In this document: positions 41,854-49,289 of the stretch, in pieces
How the letters are laid out: every line of letters starts with the position of its first letter
Numbering within the stretch: position 1 is the first letter of the stretch
NCBI GenBank assembly: GCA_963800275.1
Contig: CAWDAI010000002.1
Span: 124,001 to 188,000, forward strand
DNA length: 64,000 nt
Direction of reading: 5' to 3'
From: JAFMJV01 sp963800275
GTDB lineage: Bacteria > Chloroflexota > Limnocylindria > Limnocylindrales > CSP1-4
Translations under genes and position numbers: made by a program
Notes under the pieces: generated by a model
Seen by the model: the letters and a program-made list of their open reading frames with translations, nothing else
The model's database searches: none
Told to the model about the DNA's origin: nothing

Positions 41854-42944
41854 TATTCGGCCTCGGTGATGCCCTCCACGCCCACGTCGAGATCCAAGAC
41901 CTTGGTGCGGATCTGCGTCTCGAGCTGCTGGGCGATGTCCTGGTTGGCGCGCAGGAACTCCTTGGCCTGCTCACGGCCCTGACCGAGCCGGATATCACCG
42001 TAGTTGAACCAGGCGCCTGACTTGGTGACCACGTCCGAGGCCGCACCGACGTCGAGCAGACCGCCCTCACGCGAGATGCCCGTGCCGTACATGACGTCGA
42101 ACTCGGCCATGCGGAAGGGCGCTGCGACCTTGTTCTTCACCACCTTCACGCGGGCCCGGATCCCGATCGCTTCCTGGCCCTGCTTGATCGTCTCGATACG
42201 GCGGATGTCAAGGCGGACGCTGGAATAGAACTTGAGCGCACGACCGCCGGGCGTCGTCTCGGGGCTGCCGAACATGACGCCGATCTTCTCGCGTAGCTGG
42301 TTGGTGAAGATGAGCGCGGTATTGGAGCGGCTGACGATGCCGGTCAGCTTGCGCAAGGCCTGGCTCATGAGGCGTGCCTGGATGCCCACGAACGAGTCAC
42401 CCATCTCGCCCTCGATCTCCGCCCTCGGGACGAGTGCGGCGACCGAGTCCACGACCACCGCGTCCACGCCGCCCGAGCGGATGAGGGTCTCGGTGATCTC
42501 GAGCGCCTGCTCGCCGGTGTCCGGCTGGCTCACGAGCAGGTTGTCCACGTCCACACCGCAGGCCTTGGCATAGATCGGGTCCAGGGCGTGCTCGACGTCG
42601 ATGAAGGCGACGACGCCACCGAGCTTCTGGGCCTCCGCGAGGATGTGTTGGCAGACGGTCGTCTTGCCCGATGACTCCGGCCCGAAGATCTCCGTGACGC
42701 GGCCGCGCGGCACGCCGCCCACGCCCAGGGCGAGGTCGAGCGCGATCGATCCCGTGGGGATGCTATCGACCTGCTGGCGAGCGTCCGATCCGAGGCGCAT
42801 GATCGAGCCCTGCCCGAACTGCTTCTCGATGGACAGGATGGCGGCGTCCACCGCCTGGGCTCGTTCGCTGCGCTGGCCGTCTCCGGCCCCGTTCTTAGCG
42901 ATCTTGTCGTTCCCGGTCGTGCGACCGGCGCTGGTGACGGTCAT
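41853..42944 (-). CDS. recA: Recombinase RecA
   Basis: RecA drives homologous recombination and SOS induction. Walker A is GPESSGKTT, followed by FIDVEHALDPIYAKACGVD and the L2 loop region FTNQLREKIGVMFGSPETTPGGRALKFYSSVRLD. Length 363, with an acidic C-terminus (DVGVEGITEAE). An N-terminal extension of about 15 residues precedes the usual start. No LexA-type SOS box that I can be sure of is present in the gap 42945-42994. Confidence 0.98.
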   Translation of the reverse strand: MTVTSAGRTTGNDKIAKNGAGDGQRSERAQAVDAAILSIEKQFGQGSIMRLGSDARQQVDSIPTGSIALDLALGVGGVPRGRVTEIFGPESSGKTTVCQHILAEAQKLGGVVAFIDVEHALDPIYAKACGVDVDNLLVSQPDTGEQALEITETLIRSGGVDAVVVDSVAALVPRAEIEGEMGDSFVGIQARLMSQALRKLTGIVSRSNTALIFTNQLREKIGVMFGSPETTPGGRALKFYSSVRLDIRRIETIKQGQEAIGIRARVKVVKNKVAAPFRMAEFDVMYGTGISREGGLLDVGAASDVVTKSGAWFNYGDIRLGQGREQAKEFLRANQDIAQQLETQIRTKVLDLDVGVEGITEAE

Positions 42945-42994
42945 GCTTGGTGTCCTCCATGGCTGTCACCCGAGAGCCGGTCCGGCGGAGGGCC

Positions 42995-43156
42995 CTACTC
43001 GGGCCGCTCCTCCTCTTCCCGTGGCTTCCGCTTGGGCTTGATCACCTCGACGGATGGGGCTGGTGGCTGGGAGAACGGCTCGAGCGTTGACGCCTTGGCC
43101 TTCTTCGACTTCTTGGGTTTCTTCGCTTCACGGCGAGAGGGGACCTTGCCTGCCAA
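42995..43156 (-). CDS. Small Lys-rich protein, 53 residues
   Basis: A short gene between tgt and recA on the same strand. Its product starts (M)AGKVPSRREAKKPKKSKKA and ends VEVIKPKRKPREEEERPE, a basic N-terminal half and an acidic end. The start is a TTG at 43156 with AAGGAGG 10 bases and GAGGA 3 bases upstream. The phrase GK-PSRRE-KKPKK looks like a conserved family rather than noise, but I cannot name a function; a nucleic-acid- or ribosome-binding role is a guess from charge. Confidence 0.6.
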   Translation of the reverse strand: MAGKVPSRREAKKPKKSKKAKASTLEPFSQPPAPSVEVIKPKRKPREEEERPE

Positions 43157-43203
43157 TGTCCTCGCGCCTCCTTCTGGTGCCGCCTACTGTGAGCGGCGGG
43201 ATT

Positions 43204-44391
43204 TCACTCGGACTTCACCCTCCCTTCGAGGCCACTTTCAGCGCGCTGCGTGCCAGCTCTCGTGGCACGCAGTTCCTGCATGGTTCGTGAGAAGGTGCCG
43301 GCCCGGATGGACGACCGGATCTTGCTCATGAAGTCTAGGGTGAAGGTCAGGTTGTGACAAGTCGCGAGGCGGTACCCAAGCATCTCGTCGGCCCGCATCA
43401 GATGCGCCAGGTACGCTCGCGAGAACGAACGGCACAGGCGGCAAGGACAGTCGTCCTGTACCGGCCGCGGATCGTCGAGGTAGCGAGCGTTGCGGATGTT
43501 GAGGCGACCGTCCGGGACCCACAGCGTGGCATTGCGGGCGACCCGCGCCGGCAAGACCGAATTGAACATGTCCACGCCGGCATCGACCGCGTCCAGCAGG
43601 TCCATCGGCGAGCCCAGGCCCATGAGGTAGCGCGGGCGCGGGTCATCTTCCAACAGCGGGATCACCACGTCGAGCGCCGCGCGACGCTGGGCCGGCGTCT
43701 CGTCGCCAGCGAGCCCACCGATGCAGATGCCGTCGAAGGGCAGCTCGCTGATGGCCCTTGTCGACGACGTTCGAAGATCGGGTTCCAGCCCGCCCTGGAT
43801 GATGCCGAAGAGAGCTTGGTCGGGACGCGCATGCGCATCGAGGCAGCGCCTGGCCCAGCGGTGGGTCCGCTCGGTGGCCGCGGCCACCTCCTCGCGCGAG
43901 GACGATCCGGGCGGGACCGGCTCGTCGAGGCACACCGCGATGTCCGAGCCGAGCGCCTCCTGCACGGCGGTCGCGTGCTCCGGCGTGTAGTCGATGAGGG
44001 CGCCATCGAGGTGCGAGCGGAAGCGCACGCCCTCCTCGGTGACGCGGCGCATTCCGCCGAGGCTCACCACCTGGAAGCCCCCGGAGTCGGTGAGGATGGG
44101 GCGATCCCAGGCCATGAACCGGTGCAGGCCACCGAGTCGCGCGATGCGCTCGTGGCCTGGTCGGATAGAGAGGTGATAGGTGTTGGAGAGGACGATCGTG
44201 GCTCCGACCTCGCGCAGGTCATCGGGATCGAGCGTCTTCACCGTGGCCTGGGTACCCACGGGCATGAAGATCGGTGTCTCCACCACACCGTGCGGTGTCT
44301 CCAGCCGGCCGGCGCGCGCACGCGAGCCCTGCCCTGCCTGGGCCAGCACCTCGAAGCGGATGGGCGACGTGCGCCGCTCGGCGACGGTCAC
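43204..44391 (-). CDS. tgt: Queuine tRNA-ribosyltransferase
   Basis: Tgt exchanges G34 for preQ1 in GUN tRNAs. The 395-residue protein shows GRLETPHGVVETPIFMPVGTQATVK, the catalytic aspartate in LTDSGGFQVVSL, the nucleophile aspartate in GVDMFNSVLPARVARN, and zinc ligands CPCRLC with a later histidine in CHNLTF. The GTG at 44391 overlaps the upstream permease stop (GTGA); the open frame beyond it is not Tgt-like. queA, often next to tgt, is not in the window. Confidence 0.96.
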   Translation of the reverse strand: MTVAERRTSPIRFEVLAQAGQGSRARAGRLETPHGVVETPIFMPVGTQATVKTLDPDDLREVGATIVLSNTYHLSIRPGHERIARLGGLHRFMAWDRPILTDSGGFQVVSLGGMRRVTEEGVRFRSHLDGALIDYTPEHATAVQEALGSDIAVCLDEPVPPGSSSREEVAAATERTHRWARRCLDAHARPDQALFGIIQGGLEPDLRTSSTRAISELPFDGICIGGLAGDETPAQRRAALDVVIPLLEDDPRPRYLMGLGSPMDLLDAVDAGVDMFNSVLPARVARNATLWVPDGRLNIRNARYLDDPRPVQDDCPCRLCRSFSRAYLAHLMRADEMLGYRLATCHNLTFTLDFMSKIRSSIRAGTFSRTMQELRATRAGTQRAESGLEGRVKSE

Positions 44392-45209
44392 TGCGTGATC
44401 TGAGCGCGCCAGGCCGCGATGGCGGCGATGGTCAAGGCGACCACCAGGTAGCCCAGGGACCAGAGTACGGCGGTGTCGGCATCGAGCACCGGGAAGGTGC
44501 CGAAGCTGGTGTTCGCCTCGAACGTGTCCCGGCTCGCGATCACGGCGCTGGAGACGCTGAACGGGAAGTAGAGCAGGATCTCCCGCAGGGCCGGCACCAA
44601 CTGCAGGAACTGTTCCGCGAAGTAGAACGCGAGGCCGGCGCCGATGCCCGCGAGCTGGCTCTTGAACAACATGGCGATGGTGAAGCCCACGGCTGCCGCC
44701 TGGGTCACGCCCAGCCACGTCCGGACCAGCAGCTCGGGGAGCGAGGCCAGCGTGGCCGGTTCGCCGGCGCCGCTGGTGTCGAGCCCGGCCATGGCCGCGG
44801 CAGCCACCGCCGAGATGGCGCCGACCACGAAGGCGAACGTGACACCGACCGCCAGCACCAGGCTGATGGCGAGGAACGTGACGAGGGTGTAGCCGACGCG
44901 ACTCTCTCCGCGGGCCACGATCGCGCGGATCGTGCCCCAGGCCCAGTCAGCGCCGATGATGGCCGCCCCATAGGCCACCGCCAGCAGGCCGCCGAAGGTG
45001 ACCACGAAGCCGGCCACCACCGTGTAGGCGGTGGGGAAACGCAGCAGGACGCGGACCTGCAGCTCATCAGCCATGGACGATCCCATCGACCCGGCGGTGG
45101 CGCCGAGCGAGACGAAGACGAGCGCCACCAGCCCGGCGAGGATGCCGAAGACGATCCAGGTCGCGGGACGGCGTCGGAGCTTGAGCAAGGAGACGCGGAG
45201 CAGGGCCAT
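44388..45209 (-). CDS. ABC-2 type transporter permease
   Basis: A 273-residue integral membrane protein with six likely transmembrane segments: the first at ATWIVFGILAGLVALVFVSL, then two around residues 60-90, LVTFLAISLVLAVGVTFAFVVGAI, one near 170-195, and a last one LWSLGYLVVALTIAAIAAW. The N-terminal LLKLRRRPATWI and the long first extracellular loop are typical of ABC-2 permeases. Its ATG directly follows the TAG of the ATPase gene, so the two form an exporter. The cargo is unknown. Confidence 0.85.
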   Translation of the reverse strand: MALLRVSLLKLRRRPATWIVFGILAGLVALVFVSLGATAGSMGSSMADELQVRVLLRFPTAYTVVAGFVVTFGGLLAVAYGAAIIGADWAWGTIRAIVARGESRVGYTLVTFLAISLVLAVGVTFAFVVGAISAVAAAAMAGLDTSGAGEPATLASLPELLVRTWLGVTQAAAVGFTIAMLFKSQLAGIGAGLAFYFAEQFLQLVPALREILLYFPFSVSSAVIASRDTFEANTSFGTFPVLDADTAVLWSLGYLVVALTIAAIAAWRAQITQ

Positions 45210-46190
45210 CTAGGTCCGTTCCCCCCAGCTGGGGCCGGCTCCGGGCGTGGTCGGTCGCGCGGTCAACGAGAGGAAGATCGATTCGAGATCGCTGCCCGAC
45301 TCGATCCCGCTGGCATAGATGCCGGCCAGGGCGAGGACCCGGTTGATCTCAGCGGCGCGCGCGGGTGTGATACGCACGTCGATCCGTGCCGTTCCGGGCT
45401 CTCCGGCGGGCCGTGCCCTGAGGGGCGCGCCGAGCGGCCCCAGGGCGGCCATGGCTGCGGGCAGCTCCGGCTCGGTCACGCGGACGCTCACGTGCCCACC
45501 TTCGCCGAGCAGGTCTGACAGGCGGCCCTCACGGATCAGGCGCCCCCCGTCCACGATGCCCACGACATCGACCAGCTGCTGGACCTCCGGCAGGATGTGG
45601 CTCGAGACGACGACCGTCTTGCCCTGGGCCGTCAGCTGGCGCAGTGTCTGGCGCATGGCCACGATCCCCGCCGGGTCGAGGCCGTTGGCCGGTTCATCGA
45701 GCAGCAGCAGGGCCGGGTCCGAGAGCAGGGCCCCGGCGATGCCCAGCCGCTGGCGCATGCCCAACGAGTAGCGTCCGACCTTGTCCCGTGCTCGACCGGC
45801 CAGGCCGACCAGCTCGAGGACCGCATCGACGCGCGTGTCTGCGACACGGGCCCCCGACGCCGCCAGCACGCGCAGGTTGTCACGTCCCGACAGGTAATCG
45901 TAGAAGGTGGGCGCTTCCACGAGTGCGCCCACCTGCCGGAGCTGCTCACGTCGACGCCAGGTGTAGGGGCGGCCCAGGATCTCGATGCTGCCGGCATCCT
46001 GGGCGATGAGTCCGACCAGCAGGCGCATGAGGGTGGTCTTGCCTGCGCCATTGGGGCCGAGCAGGCCATAGACGACGCCCTCTGGCACGGCCAGGTCCAG
46101 GCCCTGCAGCGCCAGGCGCGGTCCATAGCGCTTGACCAACCCCCGTGTGCGCAGGGCCAGCCCCGGCGCTGAAGGTCCCGCCGAGATCAC
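45210..46190 (-). CDS. ABC transporter ATP-binding protein
   Basis: The motor subunit for the permease encoded next to it; 326 residues. Walker A GPNGAGKTT, Q-loop region VGALVEAPTFYDYLSG, signature YSLGMRQRLGIAGAL, Walker B LLLLDEPANGLDP and the H-loop VVSSHIL are all intact. The last 100 residues form the small C-terminal domain seen in drug- and lantibiotic-type ABC-2 exporters. The GTG at 46190 overlaps the ruvB stop (GTGA), so it is preferred over the longer open frame. Its insertion between ruvB and tgt is unusual. Confidence 0.9.
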   Translation of the reverse strand: MISAGPSAPGLALRTRGLVKRYGPRLALQGLDLAVPEGVVYGLLGPNGAGKTTLMRLLVGLIAQDAGSIEILGRPYTWRRREQLRQVGALVEAPTFYDYLSGRDNLRVLAASGARVADTRVDAVLELVGLAGRARDKVGRYSLGMRQRLGIAGALLSDPALLLLDEPANGLDPAGIVAMRQTLRQLTAQGKTVVVSSHILPEVQQLVDVVGIVDGGRLIREGRLSDLLGEGGHVSVRVTEPELPAAMAALGPLGAPLRARPAGEPGTARIDVRITPARAAEINRVLALAGIYASGIESGSDLESIFLSLTARPTTPGAGPSWGERT

Positions 46191-47284
46191 TCGGCGTCCT
46201 CGGACTCGGCTCGCCCTTCGCTGGTCACACCGTCCCACAGACCCGGGTCCTCGCGCTCGGCGCGGCGCGGCGGCGGGACCGCGTAGCCCAGCGCGCGCAG
46301 ATGCTCGCGCGCGAGCTCCGTGGCTACCCGTCCCTGCGGCGTGCGGTCGAGGAAGCCGAGCTGGAGCAGGTATGGCTCGTACACGTCCTCCACGGTCTCC
46401 ACCGACTCTCCGATGACGGCGGCGATGGCCGCGCCACCGACGGGCCCCGAGCCGAACTTCTGCACGATGGCGGCGAGCAAGCGGCGATCGGTGGTATCCA
46501 GCCCGGTATCGTCGATGTCCAGGGCTTCCATGGCCGCTGCCGCCTGGGCCTGTGTGATGCGTCCGTCGCCGCGGACCTGGGCGTGGTCGCGTGTCCGGCG
46601 CAGCAGCCGGTTGATGACGCGCGGCGTGCCTCGTCCTCGCGACGCCAGCATCTGGATGGCCGCCTCGTCGATCTCCACGTCGAGGATGGACGCTGAGCGG
46701 CGCACGATCTCTGCCAGCTCATCGGTGGCGTAGTAGTCGAGGCGATAGACGGCCCCGAACCGGTCGCGCAGGGGTGCGCCGATGCGGCCGGCGCGGGTGG
46801 TCGCGCCGACGACCGTGAACGGCTTGAGCGAGAGCCGCAGGCTGCGGGCGCTCGGTCCGCGGCCGATCATGACATCGATGGCGAAGTCCTCCATGGCCGG
46901 ATAGAGGATCTCCTCCACCGAGTGGTTCAAGCGGTGGATCTCATCGATGAAGAGGACGTCCCGCTCGTCGATGTTGGTGAGGATGGCGGCGAGGTCTCCC
47001 GGACGTTCGATGGCCGGCCCGCTGGTGGTGTGGATGTTCACGCCCAGCTCTCGAGCGACGATGTTGGCCAGCGTGGTCTTGCCCAGGCCCGGTGGACCAT
47101 AGAGCAGGACGTGGTCGGCAGCCTCCTCGCGCTTGACGGCCGCCGCCAGCAGGATGCCCAGGTTGGCCTTGACCTGCGCCTGGCCGATGTACTCGTCCAG
47201 CTGGCGCGGCCGGAGCGACGACTCGACATTGTTCTCTTCGAGTGCCTCGAGCTCTGGCGAGACCAGTCGCGCGTCGTCATCCAT
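46187..47284 (-). CDS. ruvB: Holliday junction branch migration helicase RuvB
   Basis: RuvB is the hexameric AAA+ motor of the RuvAB complex. Walker A GPPGLGKTT and Walker B VLFIDEIHRLNHSVEE are intact, with FTVVGATTRAGRIGAPLRDRFG (sensor 1 region) and the C-terminal winged helix GGAAIAAVIGESVETVEDVYEPYLLQ. At 365 residues it is full length with a short acidic tail. It follows ruvA after 80 bases on the same strand. Confidence 0.97.
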   Translation of the reverse strand: MDDDARLVSPELEALEENNVESSLRPRQLDEYIGQAQVKANLGILLAAAVKREEAADHVLLYGPPGLGKTTLANIVARELGVNIHTTSGPAIERPGDLAAILTNIDERDVLFIDEIHRLNHSVEEILYPAMEDFAIDVMIGRGPSARSLRLSLKPFTVVGATTRAGRIGAPLRDRFGAVYRLDYYATDELAEIVRRSASILDVEIDEAAIQMLASRGRGTPRVINRLLRRTRDHAQVRGDGRITQAQAAAAMEALDIDDTGLDTTDRRLLAAIVQKFGSGPVGGAAIAAVIGESVETVEDVYEPYLLQLGFLDRTPQGRVATELAREHLRALGYAVPPPRRAEREDPGLWDGVTSEGRAESEDAE

Positions 47285-47364
47285 GGAGGTCGAGTGTAGC
47301 AGGGTCTGGCCTGGAATGGAACGGACGTTCTACTGGCGCGAACCGCGCGCGAGTGGCCTGCAAG

Positions 47365-47943
47365 TCACCCGCGGAGCGCCTGCAAGGCTTCCTTGACGCG
47401 CTCTTCCAGGGATGCTCCCGGGCCGAGTCCGCCGACCGCGAGGCGGGCGGCCTCGCGGCTCTCACGGGAGCTGTAGCCGAGGGCCTCGAGGGCCGCGCTG
47501 ACCTCGGCTTCGCCACCGCCATCGCTGACGGCCGCCGAGCCGGCCGCGTCGACCTTCTCCTTGAGCTCGAGAACGATGCGCCCCGCCAGGCGCTTGCCCA
47601 CGCCGGAGACGGCCGTGAGCACCGCCGCGTCGCCTTGCAGGATGGCCAGCTGCAGGTCGGCCACGGGCCGCGAGGCCACGATGGCCAGGCCGACCTTGGG
47701 ACCGACGCCGCTGACCGTGGTGAGCAACTCGAAGAAGGCCAGCTCCTCGGGCGAGCGGAAGCCATAGAGCGCCTGTACGTCCTCGCGCACGAGATGGTGG
47801 GTGTGCAGCTTGAGCTGCTGGCCCGGCGAGAGGCCGCTCAGCGCGGAGGGGCCGAGGAAGACGCGATAGCCGATGCCGCCGACCTCGAGCACGACGTCCC
47901 CGGTGGTGACCGCACTGACCGTACCCTCGAGCGAGGCGATCAC
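47365..47943 (-). CDS. ruvA: Holliday junction DNA-binding protein RuvA
   Basis: RuvA tetramers hold the junction for RuvB. The N-terminal OB domain begins VIASLEGTVSAVTTGDVVLEVGGIGYRV; two helix-hairpin-helix motifs follow (LLTTVSGVGPKVGLAI and AVLTAVSGVGKRLAGRIVLEL); the C-terminal domain III is short and ends VKEALQALRG. A GTG start at 47943 gives 192 residues and overlaps the ruvC stop by 4 bases. Confidence 0.96.
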   Translation of the reverse strand: MIASLEGTVSAVTTGDVVLEVGGIGYRVFLGPSALSGLSPGQQLKLHTHHLVREDVQALYGFRSPEELAFFELLTTVSGVGPKVGLAIVASRPVADLQLAILQGDAAVLTAVSGVGKRLAGRIVLELKEKVDAAGSAAVSDGGGEAEVSAALEALGYSSRESREAARLAVGGLGPGASLEERVKEALQALRG

Positions 47944-48431
47944 GCGGGCACCGTCTGGCCGGGCGTGACGGCATGCGCCGTACACACGGCCACGGCCAGG
48001 GCGTCGGCGGCGTCGTCGGGTCGCGGCAGCTCCGTCATGGCCAGCACCAGCTGGACCATGCGCTGGACCTGCTCCTTGGGCGCGCGACCGTAACCCGTGA
48101 CCGCCAGCTTGACCTCGTGCGGCCCGTACTCGAATACCGGCAATCCGTGCTGGGCGGCGGTGAGCAGGACTACGCCGCGAGCCTGGCCCACGGCCATGGC
48201 CGTCTGGGCGTTCTTGTTGAAGAAGAGTCGCTCCACGCCCATGGCTTCGGGGTGGTGCGTCTCGATGAGGTCGGTCAGCCCGTCGTGGATGAGCAGCAGG
48301 CGTTGCTCCGGGGGCCGGTCCTTGATCGTCTCGAGGCAGCCGTAGTCGAGCATGGTGAGCGTGGAGCCCTGGCGATCGACGACGCCGTACCCGAGTCGGG
48401 CGGTGCCGGGGTCGATCCCCAGCACGATCAC
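47940..48431 (-). CDS. ruvC: Crossover junction endodeoxyribonuclease RuvC
   Basis: RuvC cuts Holliday junctions. The four acidic catalytic residues can be found: Asp in VLGIDPGTARLGYG, Glu in MGVERLFFNKNAQT, and two Asp in PDDAADALAVAVCTAH. At 163 residues it is normal length. The GTG start overlaps the yebC stop by 4 bases, giving a coupled yebC-ruvC-ruvA set. Confidence 0.96.
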   Translation of the reverse strand: MIVLGIDPGTARLGYGVVDRQGSTLTMLDYGCLETIKDRPPEQRLLLIHDGLTDLIETHHPEAMGVERLFFNKNAQTAMAVGQARGVVLLTAAQHGLPVFEYGPHEVKLAVTGYGRAPKEQVQRMVQLVLAMTELPRPDDAADALAVAVCTAHAVTPGQTVPA

Positions 48432-49180
48432 GAGCTGGCAGCCTCCGCCAGGATCTCGTCAGGCAGCTCGAAGTTGGCGGTCACCCGCTGCACGTCGTCG
48501 CTGTCCTCCAACGCCTCGATCAGCTTGAGGTTCTGGCGGGCGCGGTCCACATCGACCTCGATGGGCGTGGTGGCGACCATGGCCAGCTCGGACGATTCGA
48601 TCTTGACGCCGGCGGCCTCGAGTTCCGTCTGCACGCGCTGCAGGTCGGTCGGCTCGGTCGAGATCTCGATGGGGTCGGCCTCGGTGTCGACGTCGGTAGC
48701 CCCGGCATCGATGGCCGCGAGCGCGATGTCATCGGGGTCACCGGCGTCACGCTCGACGCTGATCAGGCCGCGCTGCTCGAACTGCCACGCCACCGAGCCC
48801 TGTCCAGCCAGCTGTCCGCCCGCCTTGGAGAACATGGAGCGGACGTCCGCGGCCGTGCGGTTGCGGTTGTCCGTGGCCGTCTCCACGACGATGGCGACGC
48901 CACCAGGGCCATAGCCCTCGTAGACGATCTCCTCGTATTCGATCTCCTTGTCGCCGCCGGTGGCCCGCTCGATGGCCCGCTTGATGTTGTCGGCAGGCAT
49001 GTTCGCCACGCGTGCCTTGTCCACGGCCAGTCGCAGGCGATAGTTGGCCTCGATCTCGCCGCCGCCGGCGCGCGCAGCGATGGCGATCTCCTTGCCCAGC
49101 TTGGTGAACAGGGCACCACGCTTGGCGTCGTTGGCGCCCTTCTGGCGCTTGATGGTCGACCACTTGGAATGTCCGGACAT
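48428..49180 (-). CDS. yebC: YebC/PmpR family protein
   Basis: A 250-residue YebC (TACO1-like) protein. Members were first called transcription regulators and more recently shown to help ribosomes through polyproline stretches. The N-terminus SGHSKWSTIKRQKGANDAKRGALFTKLGKEI and the IEYEEIVYEGYGPGGVAIVVE segment are diagnostic. It is the first gene of the ruv block, and divergent from the EF-G-like gene across a 109-base gap. The polyproline-rich ThDP enzyme in this window would be one conceivable client, which is speculation. Confidence 0.96.
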   Translation of the reverse strand: MSGHSKWSTIKRQKGANDAKRGALFTKLGKEIAIAARAGGGEIEANYRLRLAVDKARVANMPADNIKRAIERATGGDKEIEYEEIVYEGYGPGGVAIVVETATDNRNRTAADVRSMFSKAGGQLAGQGSVAWQFEQRGLISVERDAGDPDDIALAAIDAGATDVDTEADPIEISTEPTDLQRVQTELEAAGVKIESSELAMVATTPIEVDVDRARQNLKLIEALEDSDDVQRVTANFELPDEILAEAASS

Positions 49181-49289
49181 GGCTCTGGATTCTTATGATT
49201 GAGCCCACGAAACCGACCCGGTCGGCAACAGGGACGAGGCCAGCCCAGGCTTCCGCCGACCCCACTCGCTTCTTGGAGGAGGTCTGCGC

